DNA of 64,000 nt from Marvania coccoides (GCA_963854735.1 OY978107.1:503501-567500), one strand, 5' to 3'; counted from the stretch's first letter, positions 46,444 to 59,500 are shown. Notes: generated by a model from the sequence alone, not told the origin. Made by a program: numbers and translations.

Positions 46444-46962
46444 GGTTGGTGGAAGGTTAAAGAATATGTTCTACAGAGGGCAAGCAGGGCGAAAGGAGCA
46501 TGCTAGGTTGGTGAGACGGTATCAGCCTTCGGTACTCCGCAATAAACGATGTGTGCAGCGATTGAATTAAACACGCACCTTGAGGGAAAGAGGAGAGGAT
46601 CAAGGGTTGCTGCTTGATTAGGAGGCAAGGAAGATGGAGGAGCTGCTGCCGTTGTAAATGAATACTCGATTTTTTTTATGTTTTAGTTTTTATTCCCTCC
46701 TATCTCGTTCCTATTGCTCTATTTTGGCAAAGGAAAGCGCACTGGTCAAACTTCCCACGTTCCGGCACGTTCCCACGGAACGTTTTGGCGGTTTGGGAAG
46801 AAACCTTCACTTTCTTCCTTCTAATTTGACTGAGGAGCTCGACAGCCATGAAAGACGACAATGTCAAGGGAGGCGCCAAAAAAATCGAAATACCTGCTAT
46901 ATTAGGAGCTCTTCTGCACGAATACATCTGGAAACTCCTGTCTTAAGCGTAATAAAGCAGCA
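46444..46962. promoter_or_regulatory. divergent region between two small secreted-protein genes
   Basis: This is 519 nt between outward-facing starts. A short TATA-like stretch (TATATTA) lies about 60 nt before the ATG at 46963. The promoter role is inferred. Confidence 0.35.
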
Positions 46963-47247
46963 ATGAAGATGTTTGGCTGCGTTTTGCTCGCCTTGGTGCT
47001 TGTGGCCTGGCCCGCCATCAACTGTGCTACTGCCGCTCCCTATGCCCTGGAATCCCCCGCTTTTGAAGGCTACGGCGTCGTTCCACTTCAACGCATGCCG
47101 GAGAGAGTACTCTTGGAGGCTACCAAGGCCGCCGACAGCGTGCGGAAGTCCCTAGGTGTCGCAGAAGTGAAGACGGTGCTGAAATTGAACGGCTACGGCT
47201 GGGTGAACACGCTGGCGGTGGCTGACGAATTGTTAAAAGAGCTGTGA
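46963..47247 (+). CDS. small secreted protein (94 aa), unknown
   Basis: This is a single-exon ORF. A signal peptide occupies about residues 1-24 (hydrophobic FGCVLLALVLVAWPAI followed by small residues). The mature ~70 residues contain ESPAFEGYG and then a helical C-terminal half with charged and leucine positions (SVRKSLGVAEVKTVLKLNGY). There are no cysteines in the mature part. No family is recognised. The start is the first ATG and has AATAAAGCAGCA just before it. Confidence 0.6.
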   Translation: MKMFGCVLLALVLVAWPAINCATAAPYALESPAFEGYGVVPLQRMPERVLLEATKAADSVRKSLGVAEVKTVLKLNGYGWVNTLAVADELLKEL

Positions 47248-47789
47248 TGGATGCGACAGGCAGCTTGTGGCAACTTTTTGGGTATGTGCATTCATTAGAC
47301 ATTCGAATACTATTTATCGCTTTGAGAGAAAACCCCTCCGATGTCCGACTCTAAAGTCGCGCTGTAGTCCACCAGTAGGAGCAACGTAGTCTTCTAGAGA
47401 AGACGGGGTGTTGAATTTTCGATCACTCTGGCCTAACGACGAGAACAGTCTGAAAGTAGCTAAATAAAAAATAAATAAAAACTAGAGGTATCAAAGATGT
47501 TTCAGGAGGCTAACCTGCAAAAATACGGCAGTAAGATGTTGGCATTGCTTTCAGGAAAGAAAATTGCGAATTCAAACTCTTTATTCAAATTCAAACTATT
47601 TATTTCTCGTGGGATTCGCTGTCACATTGGCACTTTCGTCAGTCGGGTCGCCGGGGACTCGGTAGGCAGGGGGGGTTGCTTGCTTGCTTCGGCAGTGTCC
47701 TCGGGAAAAATACAGACATTCAATGAGAAGCTCTCAAAAGAAAATAAAAAACAGTGTTCAAAAAACAATATTCAATAATAAAATGTGCG
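47248..47789. other. intergenic, nothing recognised
   Basis: This is 542 nt between the secreted-protein gene (+) and the convergent membrane-protein gene (-). No supported feature. Confidence 0.4.
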
Positions 47790-49011
47790 CTAAAGAACCC
47801 ACTGAAGACTCGCCCAGCCTCGGGAGGATGCCAGAATTCCTAGCCCCTGTAACAAAACCCACACAAATCCGCCAAAAAGTAGCGTCACGGCCACCGCATG
47901 CACCGCCGACCAAACAATTCCAGATTTCAACGATCGTGGGGCGCCCCACTGCTGCAAAAACTTGTACCTGGAGCGCTCTTCAAAGATACTGCCGACGAAG
48001 AGCGGCAGCGCGATGCCCAGTGTCGCAGTTGACCATAGTCTCACCCCGAAACACGACAGCACGGTGACGGCACGCCCATTCGGCTTAGTCATAGGCAACA
48101 GACGGTCGTACATGCCTGAAAGCCAATTTGCCAGCGTGATGTACGCCTGGTGCACTGCGGGACTCTCGGTTTGGAGGTTAACGCACGTGAAGCTTAGATA
48201 CGTGTAGATTGAGAAGGAGGCAAAAGCTGCCCCCACGATTGATTGTTGGTACGAAATGAACTGGTAGCCGAGAGATGACGCGAGAAAAAACATGAATTCG
48301 GTGAACATCGTGGCTAATACTTGGGCCAAAGGGGAAGAAGGAGTGATTAGCGCAAAGCTGTTCTTTCTGAGCTTGTGCCGCCTGGCGGTCTGGTGAATGG
48401 ACAGCGCGCGGTGGATGCGGGCAAACATGAGAATGCGCGCCCTCCAGTTGGCGTACTGCTCCCGTTGAAGAAACCCCAGATAGAAGATCACCAAAGGGAG
48501 GCCCAGGTAAATAGTGGCGTTAAAAAAGTAGACTGCTTGTTCGTAGAGCGAGCCAACGATGTGGTCGGTGCCTAGTTTTCTGAGGAAGAGGAAGCCCATG
48601 AGGGCTGTGATGATGGTCCAGGCGATGTCGGAGCTGAGCTGTTGGTGGGCAAAGTGGAGGCGGTAGGCCTGCGATATCACGAAGATATTAAGGGGAGGGA
48701 GGAGGGGAGGGCAATTAGCGATTTTGGGGATAAGTCAGGTGGATCTTTTCTGCGGACTTTTCACGAAAAATTGCAGTCGTATGTAAAGAAAGGGTGTCAC
48801 ATGGTATTGAGGGGGAAAATTGAACGACGTTTTGTTTGAATCTCACATTTTCCAGCTCGGGGGTGTCAAAAGACATGTGAAATATGGAGAAGCGGATGCA
48901 AGGGGCTTTGGGCTCTTCTGAAACAGCGACTGCTCTTGGCACAGCAGCAGCGGCAGCGGACGGCTCATCCTCCACAAAAATTTGGGATGGCGCCACCACC
49001 GGTGATGCCAT
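47790..49011 (-). CDS. multi-pass membrane protein, unknown
   Basis: Two exons (49011-48847 and 48668-47790, phase 0) give 347 residues. After a soluble Ala/Pro-rich N-terminus, about six hydrophobic segments are visible: IAWTIITALMGFLFL; AVYFFNATIYLGLPLVIFYL; TMFTEFMFFLASSLGY; AAFASFSIYTYLSFTC; WSTATLGIALPLFVGSI; and AVAVTLLFGGFVWVLLQGLG near the end. A basic loop (ARRHKLRKN) lies between segments 2 and 3, suggesting a cytosolic side. I do not recognise a family or catalytic motif. Whether it is a transporter or a receptor cannot be said. Confidence 0.7.
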
Positions 49012-49728
49012 GTTTCATATGTAAACGACCGTTCTTCTGTTCCTTTTCTACTTTAAATGAAATATAAATATAAAAAATCGAATGATTAAAGTTTGTTTTA
49101 TTAATTCGGCGGCCGATGCAGCGCTACGCCGGCTGCAAGATAAACCAGGCGTATACAATTTTAAATAAAATTGCGATTGTATGTATATAAAGATACCATA
49201 CGGCGTATGATATTGGTTTTCTTTTAGCTCCGTTGAGCTTGAACTCGTGCTGGAGGCAAAACAATGATCTGGTCTAAAGACTCGACCTATTTTCATGAAT
49301 GCAAGGAGGGTCTGCTGAAATGAGACGATCCTGTGTTGCAGCGTCAAAGCAGCCTAATAAAAAAAAAATCAAGCTCGCCGCCTTTCCGCTGCCCGCTGAT
49401 TTTTGGTGTTGGTGGCGATGATTTCAGTATTCTTCGGTGCGCTGCAAAGATGTTCTTTTGTCATCTTCGCCATTCTCTGCTGCTAAGGGCAGCGCCCTGT
49501 GCTCTGAAAGAAGTTATTTTGCCGTGGCGTCTGCAAGCTGCATGGGCATTTTCTGTGGCTGAAACAGTGAAATGAGGGGATAAATTTGCATTACAAGGAA
49601 TGAAAATCTCATTAATTTGTAATCGATCACTAAGAATGGAAATGGAAGTTAAAAATTTTATCATTATCGGCGCGCAGTCCCTCTCCGCTTCATTCACCCC
49701 GAGGCTTCTACCTCCCGGAACGGCGCCT
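49012..49728. other. intergenic, nothing certain
   Basis: A 99-codon minus-strand ORF (49347-49048) exists but lacks coding-like composition. The sequence just above 49011 is upstream of the membrane-protein gene. Confidence 0.4.
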
Positions 49729-50194
49729 CTAGTGCAGAATTTCGCGCGCCGCGCTCACTCTCGCCGCCAGGTGCTCTCGGATGCCTGCGAAGAGAAGGGA
49801 CAAAATATTATAATTATATTGAAAGAAGCTGTTTTCCAAATAGATAAAAACCTTAATTTCTTTGTGGAGAAAACCTCGGGAGGACGTCTTCGTCAGATCA
49901 GGATGCGTACCTGACACGAAGGACCTCTTTCCGCTAATGACAGCCTGGCCTGCGGCCACTTTGGCGCCGAGGATGTCGCCCGCAAGTTCGCGGGGCCCAG
50001 ACACAACGGGGTGCGCCACAGTTGCGCTGCAGTGCAGAAGAAGAATAAAGGGGAAGGGGTGAGCAAGCAATGTTATAAAAGAGGCCGTCCCGTCGAAGAA
50101 GACGGGAACGGGAGATGAAGAAGACCTACCCAACCGGGGCAGTGAAGGCCGAGGCCACGAGGAGGGCACCGAGGAAGAGGAATGCAAGCTTCAT
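49729..50194 (-). CDS. small secreted protein (78 aa), unknown
   Basis: Three exons (50194-50130, 50026-49911, 49784-49729) join in frame. The first exon is exactly a signal peptide (MKLAFLFLGALLVASAF ending in TAPVG). The mature part has GPRELAGDILGAKVAAGQAV, then a KRSFVSG turn and an amphipathic C-terminal helix (REHLAARVSAAREILH). Size, signal peptide and Ala-rich helical nature resemble the two secreted proteins 3 kb to the left, although direct sequence similarity is weak. No family is recognised. The splice donors (GG|GTAGGT, G|GTACGC) and acceptors (CTGCAG, TCGCAG) are normal. Confidence 0.65.
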
Positions 50195-50886
50195 TGTGTA
50201 GGGTGTAGGGAGCAGGTGCGGCTGAGTGAGAGGGAAGGGCTCAGAAGTGGCGTTAGCGGGTGAACAAATATTAATTTGAATAGCAGTAGAAATGTTCCCC
50301 ACCCCGGAAGGGGACAGCATTTTGCAACCTGTGCGGGACACATGTATGGTTCTCTTGGAGGCCTCGAAGCGGCGGGCGGGCTTTGCTCACTCCGATTAAA
50401 AGCGGTTTCCCCACGAGAGTCTCGGCCGGTCAAAAAGTGGACTGCATGCTGCGGGTGGTTTGCATGGTGTCTGCAACAATTTAAATTAAATACCATAGCC
50501 ATCGCTCACTGCCCACTAAACGGAGCGCCATGTCAAAGATTGTAAAGAGGCCAACGGGTATTGTTAAAGAGGCCGCTGCCGCAGCTGTGCTCCTCAAGTA
50601 ATAATAGACGTTTGTCCACCCTGCACTCCACCATCATGCGCCCCTCATTCCCAGAATGTCTATTTCCCTGAAAAACACGCCATAATGAGAGTGAAAATAA
50701 TAAGGAGTGTTTTTGAGGGGGGAGCCCACAATAGAAGACCCAGGAGTCCACAATCGTGTCCATAATAAGCAGCGTGTCCATAATTTAAAAAATAAGCAAA
50801 TGACGTATCGTTTAAATCGCCAATCGCTGCCCCGTGCTCAGCAGCCGCGAACCTTCCGCTTTGCGACCCTCGTGTCTTGAAAAAAG
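50195..50886. promoter_or_regulatory. divergent region between small secreted protein and CG-1 genes
   Basis: This is 692 nt between outward-facing starts. No specific element recognised. Confidence 0.3.
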
Positions 50887-53800
50887 ATGGATGCGGTGAG
50901 TCCACGAGTTGCCACAGCCCGCATTTCCTGTATTTGCAGCTGATACACAATTCTTAGCCCCAATTATTTACGTTTCACTCACGGTCCCGCCCTCAAACAC
51001 CCTCCACACGACAAGTTTATTGTTTCTCATCTCCTTTTTTCCCCTCTGTAGGCCACAAAGAGCCCTGAGCCCAGCTTCTCCGCCACCGAGTCAGAGGGCA
51101 GCCAGGAGGCCGTGGAGACCGCCAAGCCCAAGAAATCCAGCGACGCCGCAGACGTGGACGCTGTAGCTATGCTTCTCGGCCTCTCCCAGCACGAAGGCTC
51201 CGATGAGGGCGCTGCAGGGGGGCAGCGCGGCGCTGCGCGCGCCAAACGCCCGCTCCCTGGCTCCATCGTGGCCGTGGCCGACCTTCCCGGCGTCACCAAG
51301 AAGGGAGCCTCTCGTTTAGGCCCTGGGGACAACCGAGTGAGGCCCCCCAAAGCTGCCACAAAACTGCTGCCAGAAGCCAAGTGGCGACACATCCGGCTGC
51401 CGGACGTGCAGACGGCGCTGGAAGCGGAGGACCTGGTGGTGCTGTGGGCGCACTACAAGCACCCGGAGCAGCTGCCTCGGGCTAAGGCCGAGAGCCACCT
51501 CAACTTCATTCCCTCCCACTACGATGGTAAGGAGCCATTCATTAGCTGCATCTATAAAATTAGAATAATATTTATTCTAGCCATTCTGCATGTTTCCAGC
51601 TTAAAACCTGCTCCTTTTGGCCTATTTCACCATGTTTATATGAAAGAATTTACGTCTTAGTTTTGGGGAATGTATCTGTGTGCGCAGAGTGCGAGCTGCG
51701 GCAACTCCTGGAGCCGGTCAACACCGCTTTTGAGCTGGAGGACCTCCTGAAGGAGCGCTTCGGCGTGGGTTCCCACAGCAAGAAGCTTCGCACGGGCGGC
51801 CCTGCAGGCAATGGTAGTGCCAGCCCCGGCGCGCCTCTCTCCCCCACCGCCGACCAATCCGACGACGATGCAGCTGCCCCAGCAGCTTCTTCGCTGCCCA
51901 GGCAGTCTTCTCACGAGCTGGCAGGCCTGTTGTACATCGGCGCTGGGCTGAAGGACGGAGCGAAGCATGCACAGCAGGCGGCGGGTGCTGTAAAAAGTGC
52001 GGAAGGGGGGGGCGCAGCAGCGGGAGCGGAGGCAATGGACACCGAGGAGGCGGCAGCAGAGAATGCGGAGGAAGGGGGAGCTCTCGGCGGAGAGGAGGAG
52101 GAGACAGCTGGAGAGGGGGACGATGGGAGAGAAAATGTAGACGAGCAACCGCCTAAGCCTGCAGTGGACGCTGACCAACTCGATGCCACCGCTGCTGAGC
52201 CGGTATCTGCCACTGCCAACGCGGCAGCGGCGGTAGTGGAGGCAGCTGTTGGCGTGGCTGCTGCGGGCGTTACCCCAGCTGCCGTCCCGGCTGCCGCGGG
52301 AGCGTCTATCGTGGTGGAAGACGAATTGAAGTCGCAGGTTGCTGCGGTGGCTGTTGCCCAGCAGGCGCAGGAGCTCAAGCAGCTGCAACAGCTCCAGCAG
52401 CAGCAGCTCCAGCTTCAACAACAACATGCGCAGGTGCAGGCGGCAGCAGCTCTGGCCGCGGTGCCGCTGCTCGCTGCCACCGATGCGGCCGCCGCCGGCA
52501 CCGCTGCAGCAGCAGCGCCACCTGCTATGCCAGCATTCGACCCCGCGCAGTTCCTCGCGCAGCAGCAGCCGCTGACCACCGCCGGGCTGGACGCGGCGTT
52601 CATGCAGCAGCAGAGCGAAGCTTTGGCAGCGCTAGCTGCCGGTGCTGGTGCCGACGGCCTGGCAGGCCTTGACCCCTCCGCGCTGCTCGCTGCCGCCGCC
52701 AGCGGCAGCCTGCAGCTGCCGGGAGGCATCCCTGGGCTGGCTGGTGGGTTCTCGTTCGGCCCCAACGGCATCGGCAGCCTTATGCCAGGTTTTGCGCTTT
52801 TTGGCAACCCCCTGCAGTGGCCTATAAATCCCCGTGGATACCCTGGGCTCATGGGAGCTGCTCCCCAGCAGGGGGGTGCCGCTCAAAACGGCGAAAATGC
52901 CAGTAACGGGGGTGGAATGGCGGGAGGCGGCGCGCCAAACCTCAGCAGCATTCTTCCTCCCAACTTTCAAATGCCACCGGGGCTGTCAGGCAACCCTGCC
53001 GCGGGGCTGGAATCGCTGGGTTTTGCCCCTCCAGGACTGACGGGAGCAGCTGGGGGCGGCAATGCATCGCAGGGTGGGATAGGTGGCGGCTCCCAGGCGG
53101 ACGGCGGCCGCGGGGGTGTTGCTGGAGGCAGCAGCGGCCCTGCCACCAAGTTTGCTGCGGGAGATCGCCCAGGGCGGCCTCCTTCCTACGACGAAATGGT
53201 GAGACACCTACTCCAGTCTTTCTTTCTCTCTTTTTCTTTCCAAGTCTGATTTTTTCCAGCTAATTTCTCTTACACGCCTTTTTCTTTCTTTCTTACTTTC
53301 TTGCTTTCTTTCTTTGTTACTTTCCCTTTCTTTCAGGTGCGGTGGTGCGTGGACCTTAAACGCTGCCTCTGGCAGCGCCACGTCCCCCTCACCATTGAAG
53401 AAGCCGTCGCAATGGTAAACGACCCTGCCCACTTTACCAGTGGTGGCTGCCGCACCATCGGGGGAAAAGCCAGAGTGCTGGTGGCTTCTACGCTGCGGAA
53501 GCGGGTGTTGGGCATCTTCAAAATCACGTGGTCGCAGGTGGCCACAGACGCGGACCCTAGTGCGAACGAAGAGACCCCAGACACGTCAGTATTAGGGGCA
53601 GCTGCTGCGAAGCTGAAGCGGCAAGGCATGGACCCGGGGAGGTCAGCGCATGGAAGCGGAGGACGGGGCGGGAACGCCGCCGCCGCCGCCGCCGCTGCAG
53701 GTAATAACAGCAACAACGTGGTGAGTGCAGCGGCGGCAGCAGCAATGCAGCATGCAGCGGCGGCTGCTGCCATGGCGCAGATGCCGCATGGGATGATGGG

Positions 53801-55857
53801 CGGTGGCGGCAACCCGACAATGATGATGGCGCAGGCGCAGCACGACAACGCGGCGGCGGCAGCGATGGCGGCTGCCTTTGCCATTCCGCCTGCAGCTCTC
53901 CCTGGCGCTCTGGGCGCTGCTGGCTTCCCTGGGCTCCTCCCTGCCAACGCACCCGGCCTCCCTCCTGCCACAATGGCCCATCAGGCGCAGCAGGCTGCTG
54001 CGTTTCGTGCCGATGCCGGTTTTCCGATTCCGCTTTCTACCGTGGCCCTTACCTTGCCGCAGCAGCTGCGCGACATGGTGGACAGGGGACAGGTAAATTT
54101 TCTGAGCACCGAGGAGGTGTGCGTGCTACTGGTGAAGGCTGCAGAAAACGGACTGCCGGTATCTACAAAACCGGCCATTCGGCCGCCCCCTGGCTCCATG
54201 TTTTTGTACGACAAAAACGCGACCCCGCGGTTTCGGTACGTTGTATTTTGCATTCTAGTCAATCTTTCTTTTCTATTATGAAGACAGAAACAAAAGCATT
54301 CAGCGGTATATTATTATTTTTCATTTTTTTCATTTTTTTCTCAGGTGCGATGGCTACGAATGGAAGCGCCGGGAGACGCACGCCAAGCGCAAGTTCGGCG
54401 AAGAAACCAAGCTCAACTGCTACTACGTGGGCGGACCCGGGGACGAGGTGCAGCGGCGGTGCTACTGGCTGTTGGATGAAAGCGTGAGCAGTCTGGTGCT
54501 GGTGCATTACCAACCCCCGCCTGTGGAAAAGAGCGGAGATGGCGGGTCGGTTTCTGATGAGGAAGAGGAGGAGGAGGGAGACGGCGTAGGGGGTAGTATT
54601 GGTATCGGTGGCGGCGGAGAGGGAGGGGGCAGTGGGGAAGGAGCGGGAGGAGGGATGCAGCAGCAGCAGCAGCGCGCTGCGATGCCTCCTGCATCTATGG
54701 ACCTTCACAACGGTGTTGCCATCGAGGTGAGAAAAGAAAGAAAGGGGGGGGGTAGTTGTATGGCGGCAGTATGGGAATTAAAAAATGGAGTAATTAGAGA
54801 TGTGTTGATGCCCATTTCTTGAATATATTTATTTTACAAACGAAAACAACGTTTTTAAATTAATATTTGCGATATTTTTGCAGGTGAGGGAGATTGTCGA
54901 GCCTGGGCACTCTCTGGGAGGCGGACCCCTACAGTTCGGCTCTGAAGCGGCCATGGCTGCGGCAAAACCCCCAGTACCCGGCAGTAAAACCGAACCCGGG
55001 CTGCTGCAGCCGTACCAAGCCATGCTGCAGGCGCAGGCACTGGGGGCTGTCGGCGGTTCCACAGCGCAGCAGGCAAAGCAGGCGGCGGAGGGTGCGGACC
55101 CTCGCGGGTGGCTGCCGCAGGCGATAACGGACTCCGGGTTTCATGTAGACGCAGCGCGAATGATGGCTGGAGGTATTGCTGGAGGTGGCGGCGGCGGCGG
55201 TGGCGGCCTGACTTCTGGTGGTTTGCAGAAAGCTGGCGGCGGCAGGGTGGTGGTGGGCGGGCAGCTGCCCGCGGTCCCCGCGCGCAAAGTCGCCGCCGTG
55301 GCGCATCACGCGCAGCAGCAGGCGGCGGCGGCAGCCGCCGCCACTGCTGCCACCGCCACCCCTTCTGCCGCCCCCTGGGAGGCGGCTGACGCTGTGGCAG
55401 TGGGCGGGGAGGGTGGAAAGTCGCTGCTGAGGGAGCGGTTCGCTGCCATGGACGTTTCTGACTCATCGATGTTTTCTGCTATGTGCGCTTTGCACCATGT
55501 GGAAGGCATATCAAAGCAGGATCGCGCGGGGGTGTGCCGGCTATGGATGGAGAACGTGCTGGACGACAACCAGAAAAAGCAGCTCTTCACGTAAGTGCTC
55601 TCTAACAACGTTTCAACCCTTTATATTTTGTAAATTGTGTTTTTTTAATATTTATTTTTGTGTTTTTGTATTTTTTTGAAGAGGTTATTTTGGTGTAAAT
55701 TTGAATGCTTGTTTGCGCTTGTTTATTTTCGTGCTGCAGGTACATCAAAGAGAATATTGAAGACGAGGAGGCTGTAGCCGAATGGGTAAAGGGCGTGATC
55801 AAGAAAAACACGCCGGCGGGGACATCTGCAGGGCCTGAAGGCGCAGCAGGTCAATAA
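50887..55857 (+). CDS. CG-1 DNA-binding domain protein (CAMTA-like)
   Basis: The protein is 1366 residues from seven exons: 50887-50895, 51052-51526, 51688-53198, 53337-54235, 54345-54726, 54884-55590, 55740-55857. The first coding exon is 9 nt. A CG-1 domain, the DNA-binding domain of calmodulin-binding transcription activators, lies at about 900-1022: RPPPGSMFLYDKN, then FRCDGYEWKRRE.HAKRKFG, LNCYYVGG, QRRCYWLLDE and LVLVHYQ. Its central part is split at an intron. Upstream, two other compact regions are visible (EAKWRHIRLPDVQTALEAED ... ECELRQLLEP, and RWCVDLKRCLWQRHVPL), separated by long Gln/Ala/Gly-rich tracts. CAMTA proteins normally continue with TIG, ankyrin and IQ motifs; none is apparent here. 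AATAAA overlaps the stop codon. It is likely a nuclear transcription factor. Confidence 0.82.
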
Positions 55858-56594
55858 ATACACGAATAACAATATAATTACCAACAACATCCGATACTGT
55901 GAATAAATGAATGCAATTGCCAGCTTATCTCTGCCATGGCGTTATTTTTATTTTTTCACAATACGTTTTTTTGCTTTTGAGAAGAATTCTTTCTTCGCAT
56001 GCATATACCTTTTTTTCGCGCTCTTACACTGTGCTCTTGCTCTGAACAATACCCTTTGACCTTGTCCTGTTTCTGACTGACTAACAAGGACAGAAAAAAA
56101 TCCTAGAATCGCCTGCTTTTTTCACGCCTGTTAATTCCAGAATCCAAGCTTTGATTCTCACCCATGATAATGTAAAACCTTGCTCGCAGTGCATTGTTAT
56201 TAAACGGAACCTTGAAGTGACGAGTGCATGGGATGGAAATGCGTCATGAGGAAGAGTGGCGATACCGCCATTATTTTTGCACAGACAGCAAGGGAGATTA
56301 GACCAACAAGCGCTAGGCCATACTGGCGCGAGGCATCGCATGGTGCCAGGATTGAGTTCTGCATACTCCAGAGGAAAATTATTTGCATTTTGTGTTCGCG
56401 GGGCCAACCACAGAGCAAGAGAAAGTTGCGCCCTGGCAATCAACAATGGCAGGGCGCGTTCACAGCAATTCTTTTATTTTTTTATATTTATTGGAACGGT
56501 AATAGAATGTTATTGGCGATGCGCGTGGTGGCTCAGCGACGCATCGGCTGAATTTTAAAAATCGAAAAATAATTCAACTGAAGCTGAATCCCGA
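55858..56594. other. intergenic, nothing recognised
   Basis: The first 60 nt contain further AATAAA-like signals. The rest has no supported feature. Confidence 0.4.
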
Positions 56595-59500
56595 ATGAGA
56601 GCTGGAGCTGTCCTCTCCGCCGCAGCTGTGCTGCTGTGCTTGCTGGAAATAGGCTCAGGTGATAAAAATGATGCCAATCCCCGTTCCCCGCCCCCTCTAT
56701 TATACTGCTTATAGAGCAACTCCACTCACTTTTTTCGTAAATAATTCGCAGGCTTTCAACAGCCAGAGGGCTCAAAGTACTTGAAGGCCCCCAAATGGAG
56801 GGCCATTCGGGTGCAAACGGAGGAGCAACTGCGCTTCGCCCTCACCAATCGCGCTCTGGGCTGGGGAGATCGCAGAGTCATTCAGCTCGATAACGACCTG
56901 GTGCTGGAGTCCACCGTCACCGTCGATGGCCCCGTTCGCATCGAAGGCAACTGCCAGGCCGCCGCGGGCCGTCGTTGCACCCTGCGTGCGTCCCGCCCCA
57001 TCCCCCTCATTCACGTCACAGGGCCCGCTGCCCTCGTGCAGCTGGGCAACCTGCGCCTCACCGCCGGCCAGGCGGACGCCCACATGGGAGGCGCCCTCAC
57101 CGCCGCCAATTCCTCCTTGGTGGAGCTCTTTTCTTGCGTCCTCACCGGAAATTCAGCAAAGTTTGGCGGTGGGGGTCTTTTGGTGGACGGCAACGCCCAT
57201 GTGACGCTGGTCGACACCAAAATCAGCAAAAATGAAGCGGGGGAGCGTGGAGGAGGCGTCCACATCGCTTCCGGCACCCTTCATTTGGATCGATCCATCG
57301 TATCAGCCAACTCCGCCCCTGCAGGCGGCGGCATCTGCGTGGGCGGCGGCGCCGCGGTGACCGCCGTCAACTCCGAGGTGCGCGGCAACCTTCTGGCCAA
57401 AAAGAAAGCGGGAAAAGAAAGTAACGACGAGGCGGAGCTCGGCGCTGACATCCTGTTAGAGCACAGCGCTGTGGTCGGAAAAGATGGCGAAGAAGCGGCG
57501 GTGGCTGCGCTGGCGGAAGCCTTCTTCCAGCCGGTGCCGTCAAAAGGCAGCCTGTCGGTGTCTGGCGGTGCCCTACAAGACTTAGACGACTTTAACGGCC
57601 ACCTCCCCGGCGATGCCGCTCCTGCTGCCGAATTCGGATTCCAGGGCCCGCGGGACCGGCTAGCGGCCGCCACCGCCGCCGCGGTGAAGCGCGCGGGCGT
57701 GGGGGGCCGCCGTGGAGGCAGCGGCATCGGAGTTATTCCCGTTTCCTCGGCTTCGTCGGAAAATGATGCAGCAGTGGCGTTGGAGGAGGGGGATGCTGGC
57801 GACGAGGGCGCGTGGCAGCACTTTGCCCCCATGGATCTACCCCCTGGGGTGGCTTCCACGCGGCGTGGACTCAAGCAGCAGGGCCAGATCCCTCCTGGCG
57901 CTCGCATTGTCAACGTGACCTCAGAAGCCGAGCTGGCCTCCGCCATTCGCAACAAAGAGCGGTTCATCAACCTGCTGGGCCACATTACGTTGTCAGGGGC
58001 GTTTGCCGGGGACAAGTCGCTGCTGCCATCCATCAAAGCATCGCTCACGATCAACGCTGATTGCCCTACGCCCTACGACGGAAAATGCCTAATCAAGGCT
58101 GGCAATATAGGGGCCATCATGTATGCGGACAATACCGGGTGAGCAAACTGCCCCCCAAAAAAACTTGTTTTTTTTGCTAATTTTCAACTTTTTGCTCCTA
58201 GATTTTGTAATTCTGACATGTTACATTTTTGGCCCCCTTTTTTTTCAATTTTTTTTTGCAGATTCTTGCCCGGCATGGAGATCTGGTTCCGCAACATCAT
58301 TTTCCAGAACGGAAAGACGGCGCTCTCAGGCGGCGCCATCTCAAACGCTGGCGCGATGGCGGCCACATTTGAGAATTGCGATTTCGTGGGGAACCAGGCG
58401 GGCCAGGGCGGCGCAGTGGGGCTGGTGGAAGGCGCATTCGGCGTCTTCACCGACTGCTCTTTCAGGTAATAAAACAGTAAATCTTGACGGCATTTTTCAG
58501 CGCCCTCTTCTCTCTTTTTCCATTCAGCGCCTGGTTTTTATTTACGCGTTGCTTGTTTTTTTTTTGTTGGCATTTAATTTGCCCATATGTGGTATATCCC
58601 ATAAGAAAATTAATACAATAAACTCCTCTTTATTAAACCTAAATACGAAATTAAATCCCCCCCCCCCTCCCCGCCGCGTAGGAACAATGCTGCGGCCACC
58701 GACGGCTCTGGGCCTGGCACAGGCGGAGCTGTGCTGCTGACTGGGCAGGCTGGCTTCATCGGCTGCTCTTTCAGCAACAACAAGGGACAGAACGGCGGCG
58801 CTGTGGGCGTGGGGGGCTCTTCAAACGGAATCTCCTTTGACGGCTGCACCTTTGCGGTAAGAAAATTCAAAGGAATCCGTCTCAAAACGTGATGTCCATA
58901 CGCCCGCGAACTTGTGGGATCAGCATTGCCAAATGGCCTGCTTGCTTAACATTTTGTTAGATATTTACTTTCTACATTTTTGCTTTGCAACGGCGAATTG
59001 TTGCAAAATCCCACAGCCCACTTCTTTCTTTATAATTTAGCAGTGTTTTCAACCGCGTCACTCAATGCATCATCTCTCCTCCTCCCTTCCTTTATTTCTT
59101 TCTCTTACGCCCTCGCAGAGCAACGACGCTGTGATTTTCGGCAACGACGTTTACATGGAGAGCTGGGTGGCCACAGTGGCCTACTTCAACCCCTTTCCCA
59201 CCACCGCAGAGGTCTACACCAACCCCAACAGCATCCAACCCATGTCGGTCATGCCACCCGTGAGTTAACTTTTCAGAGGCACAATTTTTTTAGTATCCAC
59301 CCTAGATTTCATCCGTAGTGCTCATTTTGTCAACTGGATTAATACTGGGCTACCACTCAGCCAAAGCCTTCTAACACTCCTTTCTACCTCCTCTTTTTTC
59401 TTTTTTTTCTCAGATGTATTATCCGGCTGCTGTGACCTCCCCCCCTCCCAGCCCCCCCACGCCCCCCTCCCCCCCTCCCCCCGCACCCCCCAGCCCCCCC

